Positions 1 through 5,985 of a stretch of 8,617 nucleotides of DNA are shown piece by piece; the first letter of the stretch is position 1, and each line of letters begins with the position of its first letter. This DNA is from Thermogutta sp. (GTDB lineage Bacteria; Planctomycetota; Planctomycetia; Pirellulales; Thermoguttaceae). The stretch covers positions 1-8,617 of the forward strand of contig NZ_JACIYL010000110.1 in the NCBI RefSeq assembly GCF_014359955.1, read 5' to 3'. The notes beneath the pieces were generated by a model that was given only the letters and a program-made list of their open reading frames with translations, was not told where the DNA came from and ran no database searches. Position numbers and translations under genes: made by a program.

Positions 1-602
1 TAACCAAGTTTTTCTCGCATCGTTTGGCGATGCTGGCGAGCCTGGAGAAATGGTTTGACTTCCATCCCGCTGTAGATCGTCACGAATTTTTCACGGGGGG
101 CAACTCCCGCGGTGACAAGCAGTTCGGTCATGGCATCGGCAACACTGATCAGGCGGTGGCACCTCCGGGCCGCCCACCGCTCGCACGCTGCGATGAAAAG
201 CCGTGCCAGTCGCGGTTGATAAGGATGGAAGGGAGCCCCATGCACGGTATGGACAATCGCGGGGACCTGCTGCCTCCACGCGGCCGCCCGACCCAGTATG
301 CCCGCTTTGGCACTGTGGGTGTGGAGAACGTCCGGGCGAAATTCGCGGATGATGCGAGAGAGGGCCCAGAATGCCGGAATGTCATGAACAGGATTAATGG
401 CTCGACGCAATGAGCGCACAACGACGGTGGGGACTTCCCCTCCCCTTGCCCGCTCGAGAAGGCTTCCTTCCGGCCCGAGCGGCGGCCCCGTGACCAGTAA
501 CACATCGTCCCCGTACATGCGGATGAGATCTTCGCACGTTAAAAGGGTGTTTTCCTGGGCCCCGCCGAGAATCAACCGCGTGATGATGTGGAGGATGCGC
601 AC
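1..602 (-). CDS. GT-B glycosyltransferase, family GT4-like, N-terminal part
   Basis: Transfers a sugar from an activated donor, probably to a lipid-linked or envelope/exopolysaccharide acceptor; the exact substrate cannot be told. The gene runs off the left edge, so only about 200 N-terminal residues are visible; whole GT4 enzymes are usually 370-400 residues. The protein opens with a beta strand (VRILHIITRL) and a glycine loop, LGGAQEN, at residues 12-18, typical of the GT-B N-terminal Rossmann domain. HTHSAKAGILGR (94-105), VHTVHG (117-122) and SVADAMTE (153-160) are further family-like motifs, and TIYSGMEV (175-182) marks the approach to the interdomain linker. The donor-binding C-terminal half with the E-x7-E motif lies outside the window. 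The start is GTG at 602: an in-frame TGA lies about 13 codons upstream and no other start codon occurs between them. No strong ribosome site is visible. It lies 142 bp downstream of truA on the same strand, so probably the third gene of an asd-truA unit. Confidence 0.85.
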   Translation of the reverse strand, partial: MRILHIITRLILGGAQENTLLTCEDLIRMYGDDVLLVTGPPLGPEGSLLERARGGEVPTVVVRSLRRAINPVHDIPAFWALSRIIREFRPDVLHTHSAKAGILGRAAAWRQQVPAIVHTVHGAPFHPYQPRLARLFIAACERWAARRCHRLISVADAMTELLVTAGVAPREKFVTIYSGMEVKPFLQARQHRQTMREKLG

Positions 603-718
603 TGGGTCTTCAAAACAGAGCGTTATGGAATGCGGACTGACTCAAGCTCTCACCTTTATCCTTACTTCTATTGTGATCATGCAGCCCAGAAAACGCGATT
701 GGTGAGAAGGGAACGTTT

Positions 719-732
719 GCCCGTGCTCGGGC
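719..732 (-). repeat. Short hairpin between truA and the glycosyltransferase gene
   Basis: Arms GCCCG (719-723) and CGGGC (728-732) pair perfectly around a 4-nt loop, 12 nt beyond the truA stop codon. There is no T-run after it in the direction of transcription, so it does not look like an intrinsic terminator. It may only stabilise the truA 3' end. The rest of the 142-bp gap shows no convincing promoter. Confidence 0.25.
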
Positions 733-744
733 GAGTTGACAGGA

Positions 745-1611
745 TCAATCGCACGGTGCAGAGGTCCGCACCTGCGCCGCAAAAAGTTCCCAGGGATCAG
801 GACTCGACGGAGCCGGTGCATCGGAGTACGAAACGCCAACAAGGAAAAGCCCGCTGCCAGGGGCGGTAGGTCCGGCCAGCCGGCGATCCTTGCGAAGCAG
901 GACCTGGTGTATCCAGGCCGGGGCGTATGACCCTCGACCGACTTCCACCAGACTTCCTGTAATGTTCCGAACCATGTTGTAGAGGAATCCGTTGGCTTCA
1001 ATCTCGATGGTGATGAGGCTGGGGAGCGCAGGATGGCGGCGGGCGAGGGAAATCTCGTACACGGTTCTGACGCTTGTTTTCCGTTTTGCTCCGCTTGTCT
1101 CAAATGCGGAAAAATCGTGTTCTCCCACCAGATAGGAAGCCGCGACCGCCATGGCCTGCTCATCCAGGGGTTTTCCAAAAAACCATACATATTGGCGAAG
1201 GAAGACCGGCTTGAGCGGCGAGTCCCAGATAAGGTAGCGATAACGCTTACGGCGTGCGTCGCGAATCGGATGAAAAGCGAGGGGAGCCTCTTCCACTGAG
1301 AGGACAACGATGTCCGGCGGCAGGAGAGCGTTGAGCGCCCGCTGGATGACCGCACAGCTCAGCCGGCTTTTTGTGCGGAAGGCAGCCACCTGCCCCAGGG
1401 CGTGAACGCCCACGTCCGTGCGACCGCTCGCCAGCACCCGGGTCGGGGCGCCGGTCAGTTGCTGGAGAGCCTCTTCCAGAACGCCCTGAATCGTCTTTCC
1501 CTGGGGTTGTTTCTGCCAGCCCAGATAGTGCGAGCCATCATAGGCAAGGGTGAGCTTGATGCATCGTAAAGCGTCGTCCACACCCTGCACTGTGCCGGCT
1601 TGTTGCACCAC
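745..1611 (-). CDS. truA: tRNA pseudouridine(38-40) synthase TruA
   Basis: Isomerises uridine to pseudouridine at positions 38-40 of the tRNA anticodon arm, in the cytoplasm. The 288 residues are close to the usual 245-290. The family core begins at IKLTLAYDGSHYLGWQKQ (18-35). GRTDVGVHALGQVA (63-76) carries the catalytic aspartate, D66. RDARRKRYRYLIW follows in the middle of the chain. The C-terminal half has GEHDFSAF, then GFLYNMVRNITGSLVEVG and LAGPTAPGSGLFL, all conserved TruA signatures. The start is uncertain by one codon: GTG codons occur at 1611 and 1608, and a GGAG lies 4 nt before the first and 7 nt before the second, so 1608 is at least as likely. About 20 residues precede the family core, slightly long but not unusual. 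It follows asd by 76 bp on the same strand and probably shares its transcript. Confidence 0.97.
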   Translation of the reverse strand: MVQQAGTVQGVDDALRCIKLTLAYDGSHYLGWQKQPQGKTIQGVLEEALQQLTGAPTRVLASGRTDVGVHALGQVAAFRTKSRLSCAVIQRALNALLPPDIVVLSVEEAPLAFHPIRDARRKRYRYLIWDSPLKPVFLRQYVWFFGKPLDEQAMAVAASYLVGEHDFSAFETSGAKRKTSVRTVYEISLARRHPALPSLITIEIEANGFLYNMVRNITGSLVEVGRGSYAPAWIHQVLLRKDRRLAGPTAPGSGLFLVGVSYSDAPAPSSPDPWELFAAQVRTSAPCD

Positions 1612-1653
1612 GTGACTCCGTCAATCCACTCTCGACTGCAAGCCCGTTACGAC

Positions 1654-1675
1654 AGGGAGCCGTTGTCGCCTCCCT
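1654..1675 (-). repeat. Intercistronic inverted repeat, asd-truA gap
   Basis: Arms AGGGAG (1654-1659) and CTCCCT (1670-1675) face each other across 10 nt, just beyond the asd stop codon. No T-run follows on the minus strand, so this is not a standard terminator. It could pause transcription or protect the asd 3' end, while leaving truA in the same unit. Confidence 0.3.
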
Positions 1676-1687
1676 CACCCATGGCTG

Positions 1688-2698
1688 TCAGTTCGGTTTG
1701 CCGCGGATCAGCAGCTCCACAATTTGCACGGCGTTGGTGGCCGCGCCTTTGCGGAGATTATCGCTCACACACCAGAAGACCAACCCGTTCGGGGAGCTCA
1801 AATCTTCACGAATCCGTCCCACAAAGACTTCGTCCCGTCCGGTGCAGTCCATTGGCATGGGGTATTTTTTGTTGGGCAAATCGTCCACCACGACGATCCC
1901 TGGAAAGCTGGCAAAGAGTTCCCGCGCCTTGTCTACCGTGATCTTCTTCTCTGTTTCCACGAGAATGGTTTCACTGTGGGAGTTGGCGACCGGTACCCGA
2001 ACACACGTGGCGCAGATTTGGATGCTCTCATCCTCCATAATCTTGCGGGTTTCCAGGACCATCTTCATTTCTTCCGAAGTGTATCCTGCGTGTTTGGGAG
2101 AGCCGATCTGGGGGATGAGATTGAACGCAAGGGGATAAGCAAACGTCGTGTACTGATAGGGGCGATTTTCCAGGTAGGCTCGAGTGCCCTCGATAAGATC
2201 TGTTGTCCCCCCTACCCCGGCGCCGCTTGCCGCCTGGTACGTGCTGACGACCACACGCTTCACACGGCCGTAGTCGTGAAGTGGCTTGAGCGCGACGACC
2301 ATCTGCGTGGTCGAACAGTTGGGGCTTGCAATAATCCCTTTGTGGCGGAACGCCGCGTGCGGGTTGACTTCGGGGATGACCAGCGGTACGTCGGGATCCA
2401 TTCGCCAGGCGGCACTTTCGTCCACCACCACGCAACCACGCTTGACGGCTTCCGGGATGAATTCTCGCGCCACTTCATCAGGTGTGCTGCTGACGGCCAG
2501 ATCCACACCGTCGAAGGCCTCTGGCCGGAGTTCCTCGATCGGGTACTCCTGACCACGGAATGTGAGCGTCTTCCCCACCGAGCGCTTGGACGCGAGAAAC
2601 TTGATCTTTTCAAATTGAAGTGCGCTTTTTTCCAGCAACTCGACCATAATTCGGCCAACAGCGCCGGTGGCACCTACGACGGCCAGCGAACGAAACAT
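1688..2698 (-). CDS. asd: Aspartate-semialdehyde dehydrogenase
   Basis: Reduces L-aspartyl-4-phosphate with NADPH to L-aspartate 4-semialdehyde, the branch point to lysine/diaminopimelate, threonine, methionine and isoleucine; cytoplasmic. The 336 residues match the usual 330-370. The NADP-binding loop GATGAVG sits at 9-15. The phosphate/ribose-binding stretch AVSSTPDEVA follows at 68-77. SPNCSTTQ (125-132) holds the catalytic cysteine C128. STYQAASGAG (152-161) holds the conserved glutamine Q155, and RVPVANSHS (234-242) holds the substrate arginine R234 and the general-base histidine H241. The sequence resembles the short-loop class found in many Gram-positive and deep-branching bacteria rather than the enterobacterial form. 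The ATG at 2698 has an AGGAGG four bases upstream, a near-ideal site. It is the first gene of the minus-strand cluster and has a long, structured 5' leader, so post-transcriptional control is plausible. Confidence 0.98.
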   Translation of the reverse strand: MFRSLAVVGATGAVGRIMVELLEKSALQFEKIKFLASKRSVGKTLTFRGQEYPIEELRPEAFDGVDLAVSSTPDEVAREFIPEAVKRGCVVVDESAAWRMDPDVPLVIPEVNPHAAFRHKGIIASPNCSTTQMVVALKPLHDYGRVKRVVVSTYQAASGAGVGGTTDLIEGTRAYLENRPYQYTTFAYPLAFNLIPQIGSPKHAGYTSEEMKMVLETRKIMEDESIQICATCVRVPVANSHSETILVETEKKITVDKARELFASFPGIVVVDDLPNKKYPMPMDCTGRDEVFVGRIREDLSSPNGLVFWCVSDNLRKGAATNAVQIVELLIRGKPN

Positions 2699-2702
2699 GG
2701 AT

Positions 2703-2708
2703 CCTCCT
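2703..2708 (-). promoter_or_regulatory. Strong ribosome binding site of asd
   Basis: AGGAGG on the minus strand ends four bases before the asd ATG at 2698. It fixes the start and is the strongest start-linked site in the window. Confidence 0.75.
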
Positions 2709-2744
2709 CTTCTGCAAAAAATGGTTGCCGTGTCTTGGCGTCTC

Positions 2745-2756
2745 TTGGTTCACCAA
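2745..2756 (-). repeat. Small inverted repeat in the asd leader
   Basis: TTGGT and ACCAA are separated by two bases. As RNA it would fold as a 4-bp stem with a four-base loop. It lies about 47 nt upstream of the asd start, between the large leader structure and the ribosome site, where an expression-platform helix could be expected. Too short to be convincing alone. Confidence 0.2.
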
Positions 2757-2760
2757 TGTC

Positions 2761-2883
2761 CCTGCTTGCACCTGACACCGAAAGCGGGGTGCGTGTTCGC
2801 TCGCTCCTTGTGGTATGAGTCAGGGCCTTGCAGGCTCTCCCGGTGTTTGCGAGGGACACAACCTCCGCACCCCAAGCAGGTGC
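2761..2883 (-). promoter_or_regulatory. Candidate structured RNA leader of asd
   Basis: Read as minus-strand RNA, two perfect 8-bp long-range helices are nested with adjacent 5' arms. The outer helix is CCTGCTTG (2880-2873) with CAAGCAGG (2768-2761). The inner helix is GGGGTGCG (2873-2866) with CGCACCCC (2793-2786); the two 5' arms share one base, so one end pair must yield. A competing 7-bp helix, GCACCTG (2883-2877) with CAGGTGC (2774-2768), uses part of the same bases as the outer one, so two closures are possible. Inside are about 72 nt with a small GCCT/AGGC hairpin (2825-2835) and other short pairings. It lies between a candidate promoter (2973-3000) and asd, 62 nt from the start codon. 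I recognise no known riboswitch class: the lysine, SAM, T-box, cobalamin and glycine consensus blocks were looked for and not seen. It could be an unrecognised regulatory leader or only a stable UTR. Confidence 0.45.
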
Positions 2884-2972
2884 TTCTGGATGGCGTTGTC
2901 ACTTCGAGGATTGCGTCCGCAAAACCTCTCTATTTTATGCCAAGCTTTGATGACTATGGAGGTGGGGAACAA
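2884..2972. other. Upstream part of the asd leader, no gene seen
   Basis: This 89-bp stretch between the candidate structured RNA and the candidate promoter lacks a credible reading frame with a start and ribosome site on either strand. On the minus strand it would be the first part of the asd leader. It has an AT-rich patch with a TAAAAT (near 2934-2939) that resembles a -10 box but has no matching -35. Confidence 0.4.
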
Positions 2973-3000
2973 TTGATATATCCCACTTTTGCTTTGTCAA
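2973..3000 (-). promoter_or_regulatory. Candidate sigma70-type promoter of the asd unit
   Basis: On the minus strand a perfect -35 box, TTGACA (3000-2995), is followed after 16 bases by TATCAA (2978-2973), a 4-of-6 match to the -10 consensus. The region is clearly more AT-rich than its surroundings. Transcription would start near 2966, giving a leader of about 270 nt before asd. The 8-bp palindrome GATATATC (2975-2982) overlaps the -10 region. Promoter consensus in planctomycetes is not well known to me, so this rests on the general bacterial pattern. Confidence 0.5.
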
Positions 3001-3014
3001 TAGGAACCCCAAGA

Positions 3015-3034
3015 CCCACACGGGCTTGTGTGGG
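3015..3034. repeat. Perfect inverted repeat just upstream of the asd promoter
   Basis: CCCACAC (3015-3021) and GTGTGGG (3028-3034) are perfect complements around 6 bases. It begins 14 bp upstream of the -35 box of the candidate asd promoter, a usual place for an activator or repressor site. It has no adjacent T-run in either direction and so is unlikely to be a terminator. The remaining bases to the terminator at 3241 show no gene. Confidence 0.3.
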
Positions 3035-3240
3035 AGCAGAATTTTTCCAGTGGAACCTGCTGGTTGCCAGGTGCACATTCCAGCGTTTGGATGATCCTGT
3101 TCATCAGCCGCACGCCAACGCCTGGGTTCAGTTGCTGGTTGAAACGGTCGGGACAATTCATGAATTACCCCGACGAGACCTTGCGCCTCCGGCATCTTGT
3201 GGTTTTTAAAAAAGTGGGGATGATCGAGGGGGAACAAAGC
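3035..3240. other. Non-coding stretch, no gene supported
   Basis: About 200 bp between the terminator of the secreted-protein gene and the asd promoter. Open frames cross it on both strands, but the minus-strand one needs a TTG start four bases from the terminator, with no room for a promoter, and neither translation has recognisable motifs. An A/T-only tract lies near 3203-3213. It may be decayed sequence or upstream control DNA for asd. Confidence 0.4.
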
Positions 3241-3269
3241 AAAAAGGCACCAGATGTTTCTGGTGCCTT
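3241..3269 (-). terminator. Rho-independent terminator of the secreted TIGR03000 gene
   Basis: An 11-bp perfect stem, arms 3244-3254 and 3259-3269, closes a 4-base loop and is followed on the minus strand by a run of T (the A-run at 3241-3245 on the plus strand). It sits 55 bp beyond the stop codon of the gene at 3325. On the plus strand no T-run follows, so it acts in one direction. It insulates asd from the gene upstream of it. Confidence 0.92.
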
Positions 3270-3324
3270 GGAAAATTTGGGGCGTATTTGGACTGGCAAC
3301 GGTCCAGGTAAGTTCAGTTAGGCA

Positions 3325-4134
3325 TTACAGGCGGTCGCCGCTGGTGATTCCCGCCAGGTTCTCAGACGGGAATTGGAAGGAGAACGCCACGCCTTTTTTG
3401 GCCCCCGCTGTGAGAATCACTTCGCGAGTTTCCTCGTAAACTTTACCATCACGCTCCACCTGGGCCGTGATCGTGTACTTGTATTGAAGTCCCTCAGCAA
3501 GACCGTAGGAGACATACTCGCGGCGGGTTCCAGTGCTTTTTGTCACCATCCCGTTGATGATGACTTTGGCCTCGGCGGGGACATAGACGGTAATGAGGCC
3601 GCTGTCCGCACGGCTGGGAGCGGGGCTTGCCAGCGGCACGGAGTAACTCGTCGGGTTAATCGCTGATGGCGACATCGGAGGTTCAACGGGGGACGCTCCC
3701 GGGGCAGGACTTGGAGTGGCCGGACCCGGTTGAGGTGATGGAGCCGGATGCGGCGCCGGCTGAGGTGCTGGCGTTGGACTGGGGGGTGCGGTCAAAACGG
3801 GAGCCTCGCAGTCGCAAGGAGCGGTACCACAGACTGCACACGCCCCACCCACCACTGGATACCAGCGATAGGGACCCAAAAGGAGTCGGCGGATCGGTCC
3901 GCGACGAAGTCCGAGAACCCATTCCACATCACAACACGGATCGACACAGACATCGCACGGTGGGCACAGGTCATAGGTGCTCCAGCACGGCGTCCACGCA
4001 CTGACCACCGCCAGCGGGCCAGGATACCAGACTCGGGGGCCACAGCATCCCCAACACGCTTGCGCCGTATTGGGTACAACCGAGAACGCCAGAATCACTG
4101 TCCCCAGCAACGCACTCGCACTGATCCGTGACAT
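3325..4134 (-). CDS. Secreted Cys/Pro-rich protein with C-terminal TIGR03000 domain
   Basis: Function unknown; predicted to be exported. Starting at ATG 4134 the protein has 269 residues. Residues 1-26 form a signal peptide (SRISAS, then a hydrophobic core LLGTVILAFSVV, then NTAQA) with likely cleavage before C27. The next 85 residues hold thirteen cysteines (27, 30, 31, 50, 57, 60, 63, 67, 68, 99, 102, 107, 109), including CPPCDVCVDPCC. A Pro/Ala/Ser-rich linker spans about 112-176. The last part, about 181-254 (ITVYVPAEAKVIING to KKGVAFSF), matches the TIGR03000 family as I remember it, a small beta-rich domain found mainly in planctomycetes. The lipobox position lacks L/V/I at -3, so a lipoprotein is less likely. 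An upstream ATG at 4152 adds six residues; 4134 is preferred because AAGGA lies 9 bases before it, whereas 4152 has no clear site. It is a single-gene unit with its own terminator. Confidence 0.85.
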   Translation of the reverse strand: MSRISASALLGTVILAFSVVPNTAQACWGCCGPRVWYPGPLAVVSAWTPCWSTYDLCPPCDVCVDPCCDVEWVLGLRRGPIRRLLLGPYRWYPVVGGACAVCGTAPCDCEAPVLTAPPSPTPAPQPAPHPAPSPQPGPATPSPAPGASPVEPPMSPSAINPTSYSVPLASPAPSRADSGLITVYVPAEAKVIINGMVTKSTGTRREYVSYGLAEGLQYKYTITAQVERDGKVYEETREVILTAGAKKGVAFSFQFPSENLAGITSGDRL

Positions 4135-4152
4135 TTCCAGGGTTCCTTTCAT

Positions 4153-4435
4153 GAAAGTAACCGCTCACCGCAGATGTGAACCTCTCGATCCAAATCACGA
4201 AGCACACCGTCAGGCCGACGACGCCTCGCACTCTCTCTAAGGTAGTCTGGAAGGCTTGCAGAATTCAAGCAGGCCGCGCAAAATTTGCTGGCCGAGACCG
4301 CCGCGGGACCGTGTGGACTGCTCTCGCCTTTTTAGCAGTCGGCCTGCGGTGCGAGCGGGTGGCCCGCGCGTCCTTCTTTGTTTCGGAGAGAGTTGCGCGG
4401 GGGCTTTGGGTGTTTTGGGAACAGCGGTGTAACCG
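4153..4435. other. Intergenic region between the methyltransferase and the secreted-protein gene
   Basis: These 283 bp must hold the end of the methyltransferase transcript and the promoter of the secreted-protein gene, both on the minus strand. No credible gene is seen. Two hairpins stand out: GACTGCT (4316-4322) with AGCAGTC (4334-4340), 7 bp around 11 bases with a T-run inside the loop rather than after the stem; and GCTTG (4254-4258) with CAAGC (4266-4270). A quasi-palindrome with GCAAA/TTTGC at its centre lies at 4272-4293. A weak promoter-like pair, TTGAAT then TACCTT 18 bases later on the minus strand (about 4238-4267), is the best I can find. Confidence 0.35.
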
Positions 4436-5695
4436 TTACTTCTGGCGAGTAACCAGCGGGCGGAGTTCCAGTGCGTCGAAAGCCACTGTTCCGACGGCTC
4501 CTGTCATCCCGATCGCAAGAATGGCCTCCCGAGCTTCTGGGGGCACGGGGATGCGGTGGCTTTCCTTTCGCCACGGGAAACTTCCCAAAAACGGACCGAT
4601 CGCCTTTTCTCCCACCGGTGCCCTATTTTCTCCAAAAAACGTGATCACCACCCCTGCCGATTCCTGCAAACTTCGTCCAGGACGTACATTTTCCCCACGT
4701 ACCCAGAACGTGAGCCCGAGCTCCCGGATTTCGCGACCATCCACAGCAAACCCCTGAAGGGCGCGGGCAGGTCGGCCCGGCTGCTGATTGCGGAAGGCGA
4801 TGTACGCCTGACCTGAGGGCGCGTCCCCTCCCCTGCGAACCTCGAATTCTTTGCAGTAATACCAGCCCGGTGGGGACTCGAGTTCGTCCAGCTCCTCCTC
4901 AAAATCTCCATTGACGAGTCGGGGATTTGCAGGATCGGGCTGGATCTGGCGCTGTGCTTCGGCCTGGCCCGTCATCGGCACGAAGAGTGTTGGCTGGAGC
5001 GCTTCCTTGACGAGTTTTCCATTCTCCTTCCGCAGCAGATAGAGGATCTGCTGATAGCGTTCCCCCACGGGAATGATCATCTTTCCGCCCTCTTTAAGCT
5101 GTTCGATCAACGGCTGAGGGATGTTTTCGGGAGAACAGGTCACGATGATTTTGTCGAAGGGAGCGTGTTCCGGCCAGCCCAGGTAGCCGTCTCCGGCTTT
5201 CACGAACACGTTGGAATAGCCGAGTCTTTTGAGTGTCGCAGCCGCCCGCTGTGCCAAGGGTTCGACGATCTCGATCGTGTACACTTCTTTCACGAGTCCG
5301 CTCAGGATAGCGGCCTGATAGCCGCTACCGGTGCCGATTTCGAGGACGCGATCCGTCGGTTGGGGATCGAGTTTCTCCGTCATAAAGGCTACGACATAGG
5401 GTGGCGAAATTGTCTGTCCGTAACCGATGGGCAGGGCCATGTCCATATAAGCCAGGCGCCGCTGGTCAGGGGGAACAAACTCGTGTCGAGGCACGCGAAG
5501 CATGGCCTCAATGACGCGGGGATTCGTGATTCCACCGCCGATGATGTCCCGTTTGACCATTTCCTGACGAAGACGATCGAAAAGGAGCGTTCCGCGAGGT
5601 CCCCCCTGCCCTGCCCGCACATCAATAGCGTGACCTGTCAGGACGGTCACAATCGCCAGGCAGAGGGTCAAAAGACCAAGGGCATTGCCCCTCAT
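4436..5695 (-). CDS. pcm: Exported protein-L-isoaspartate O-methyltransferase with C-terminal beta-rich domain
   Basis: Methylates abnormal L-isoaspartyl residues with S-adenosylmethionine, the first step in repairing spontaneously damaged proteins. From ATG 5695 the protein has 419 residues, about twice the usual 200-230. Residues 1-28 look like a signal peptide (MRGNALGLLTLCLAIVTVL core, cleavage after VRA). The PCMT domain covers about 37-240: MLRVPRHEFVP, YGQTISPPYVVAFM (substrate/active-site loop), LEIGTGSGYQAAIL (118-131, SAM-binding motif I), GDGYLGWPEHAPFDKIIVT and GGKMIIPVG. Residues about 262-412 form an added domain starting NGDFEE, with GWYY, LTFWVRGENV, GPFLGSFPW and FDALELRP. 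The pattern resembles jelly-roll carbohydrate-binding modules of the CBM4/9 type; that is a resemblance only. The frame stays open upstream to 6049, with ATGs at 5731, 5740 and 5944; 5695 is chosen because it gives a clean signal peptide and overlaps an upstream ORF stop as ATGA. Its ribosome site is weak (GGTGG). Confidence 0.88.
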   Translation of the reverse strand: MRGNALGLLTLCLAIVTVLTGHAIDVRAGQGGPRGTLLFDRLRQEMVKRDIIGGGITNPRVIEAMLRVPRHEFVPPDQRRLAYMDMALPIGYGQTISPPYVVAFMTEKLDPQPTDRVLEIGTGSGYQAAILSGLVKEVYTIEIVEPLAQRAAATLKRLGYSNVFVKAGDGYLGWPEHAPFDKIIVTCSPENIPQPLIEQLKEGGKMIIPVGERYQQILYLLRKENGKLVKEALQPTLFVPMTGQAEAQRQIQPDPANPRLVNGDFEEELDELESPPGWYYCKEFEVRRGGDAPSGQAYIAFRNQQPGRPARALQGFAVDGREIRELGLTFWVRGENVRPGRSLQESAGVVITFFGENRAPVGEKAIGPFLGSFPWRKESHRIPVPPEAREAILAIGMTGAVGTVAFDALELRPLVTRQK

Positions 5696-5952
5696 CGACC
5701 ACCACCGGGTATGACTTGGCACTGGAAACATTCCACCCATTCCGATTCTGGTTGACCACCGTTTTTTGAACCCGCGGTCACCTCCTTGACCAGACAAAAA
5801 CTTCGTGCAGGGATCACTTTCAGTGTACACACGCAATCGCTGGAGGTACCAGCGACGTGCCGCGAGGTCTCCACGTGCGGCGGCGTCCGCTGGGGCTGAG
5901 CCGATTGGACTTGTTTCTGTTCGCCTTGTTTTATTGCGGCACATCCTAACAA
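5692..5952 (-). CDS. Doubtful small ORF overlapping the methyltransferase start (ATGA)
   Basis: An 86-codon frame, unrecognised. It would start at a TTG (5952) with no clear ribosome site; an in-frame TAG lies five codons upstream. Its TGA overlaps the ATG of the methyltransferase in the form ATGA, the usual arrangement for translational coupling. The product is hydrophilic apart from its first residues, which read LLGCAA, like the end of a lipoprotein signal. Cysteine pairs occur as CVC and CFQC. Third-position G+C is only about half by my count, which does not argue for coding. A perfect GGAGGTGA lies inside it (5785-5778) with no start codon at the right distance. It may be a real coupled peptide, the remains of a truncated lipoprotein gene, or a chance frame in a leader. 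Confidence 0.28.
   Translation of the reverse strand: MLGCAAIKQGEQKQVQSAQPQRTPPHVETSRHVAGTSSDCVCTLKVIPARSFCLVKEVTAGSKNGGQPESEWVECFQCQVIPGGGR
5837..5855. repeat. Inverted repeat in the divergent region
   Basis: Perfect 7-bp arms TCGCTGG (5837-5843) and CCAGCGA (5849-5855) flank 5 bases. It sits between the two divergent genes, about 68 bp upstream of the candidate plus-strand -35 box. It could be an operator or a hairpin in the minus-strand transcript. A separate 8-bp palindrome, GTGTACAC, lies at 5823-5830. Confidence 0.3.
5905..5934 (+). promoter_or_regulatory. Weak promoter candidate for the radical SAM gene
   Basis: TTGGAC (5905-5910) and TTTTAT (5929-5934) are separated by 18 bases. Both boxes match the consensus only in part. 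The stretch is among the most T-rich parts of the divergent region and lies about 110 bp before the start codon. No better pair was seen. Confidence 0.25.
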
Positions 5953-5985
5953 TGAAAGAGTAGCCTACAACTCGAGGAGGGGATC

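Noticed and set aside
642..1355. A 237-codon minus-strand frame inside truA
   Set aside because: It overlaps truA in another frame; the truA translation shows all family motifs, and this one has low-complexity Ser/Arg-rich sequence.
1724..2818. A 364-codon plus-strand frame antisense to asd
   Set aside because: It lies almost wholly over asd, whose catalytic motifs are intact, and its translation has no recognisable domain. It is a GC-driven shadow frame.
2761..2883. Known riboswitch classes (lysine, SAM, T-box, cobalamin, glycine) and small RNAs such as SRP RNA, RNase P or tmRNA
   Set aside because: None of the conserved sequence blocks that I know for these RNAs is present, so the element is reported only as an unidentified candidate.
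2935..3237. A 100-codon minus-strand frame between the terminator and asd
   Set aside because: It needs a TTG start four bases after the terminator, has no ribosome site, runs across the asd promoter candidate, and shows no known motif.
4316..4340. Hairpin considered as the methyltransferase terminator
   Set aside because: The T-run on the plus strand is in the loop, and no T-run follows the stem on the minus strand, the direction of transcription. It is also nearly 100 bp from the stop codon.
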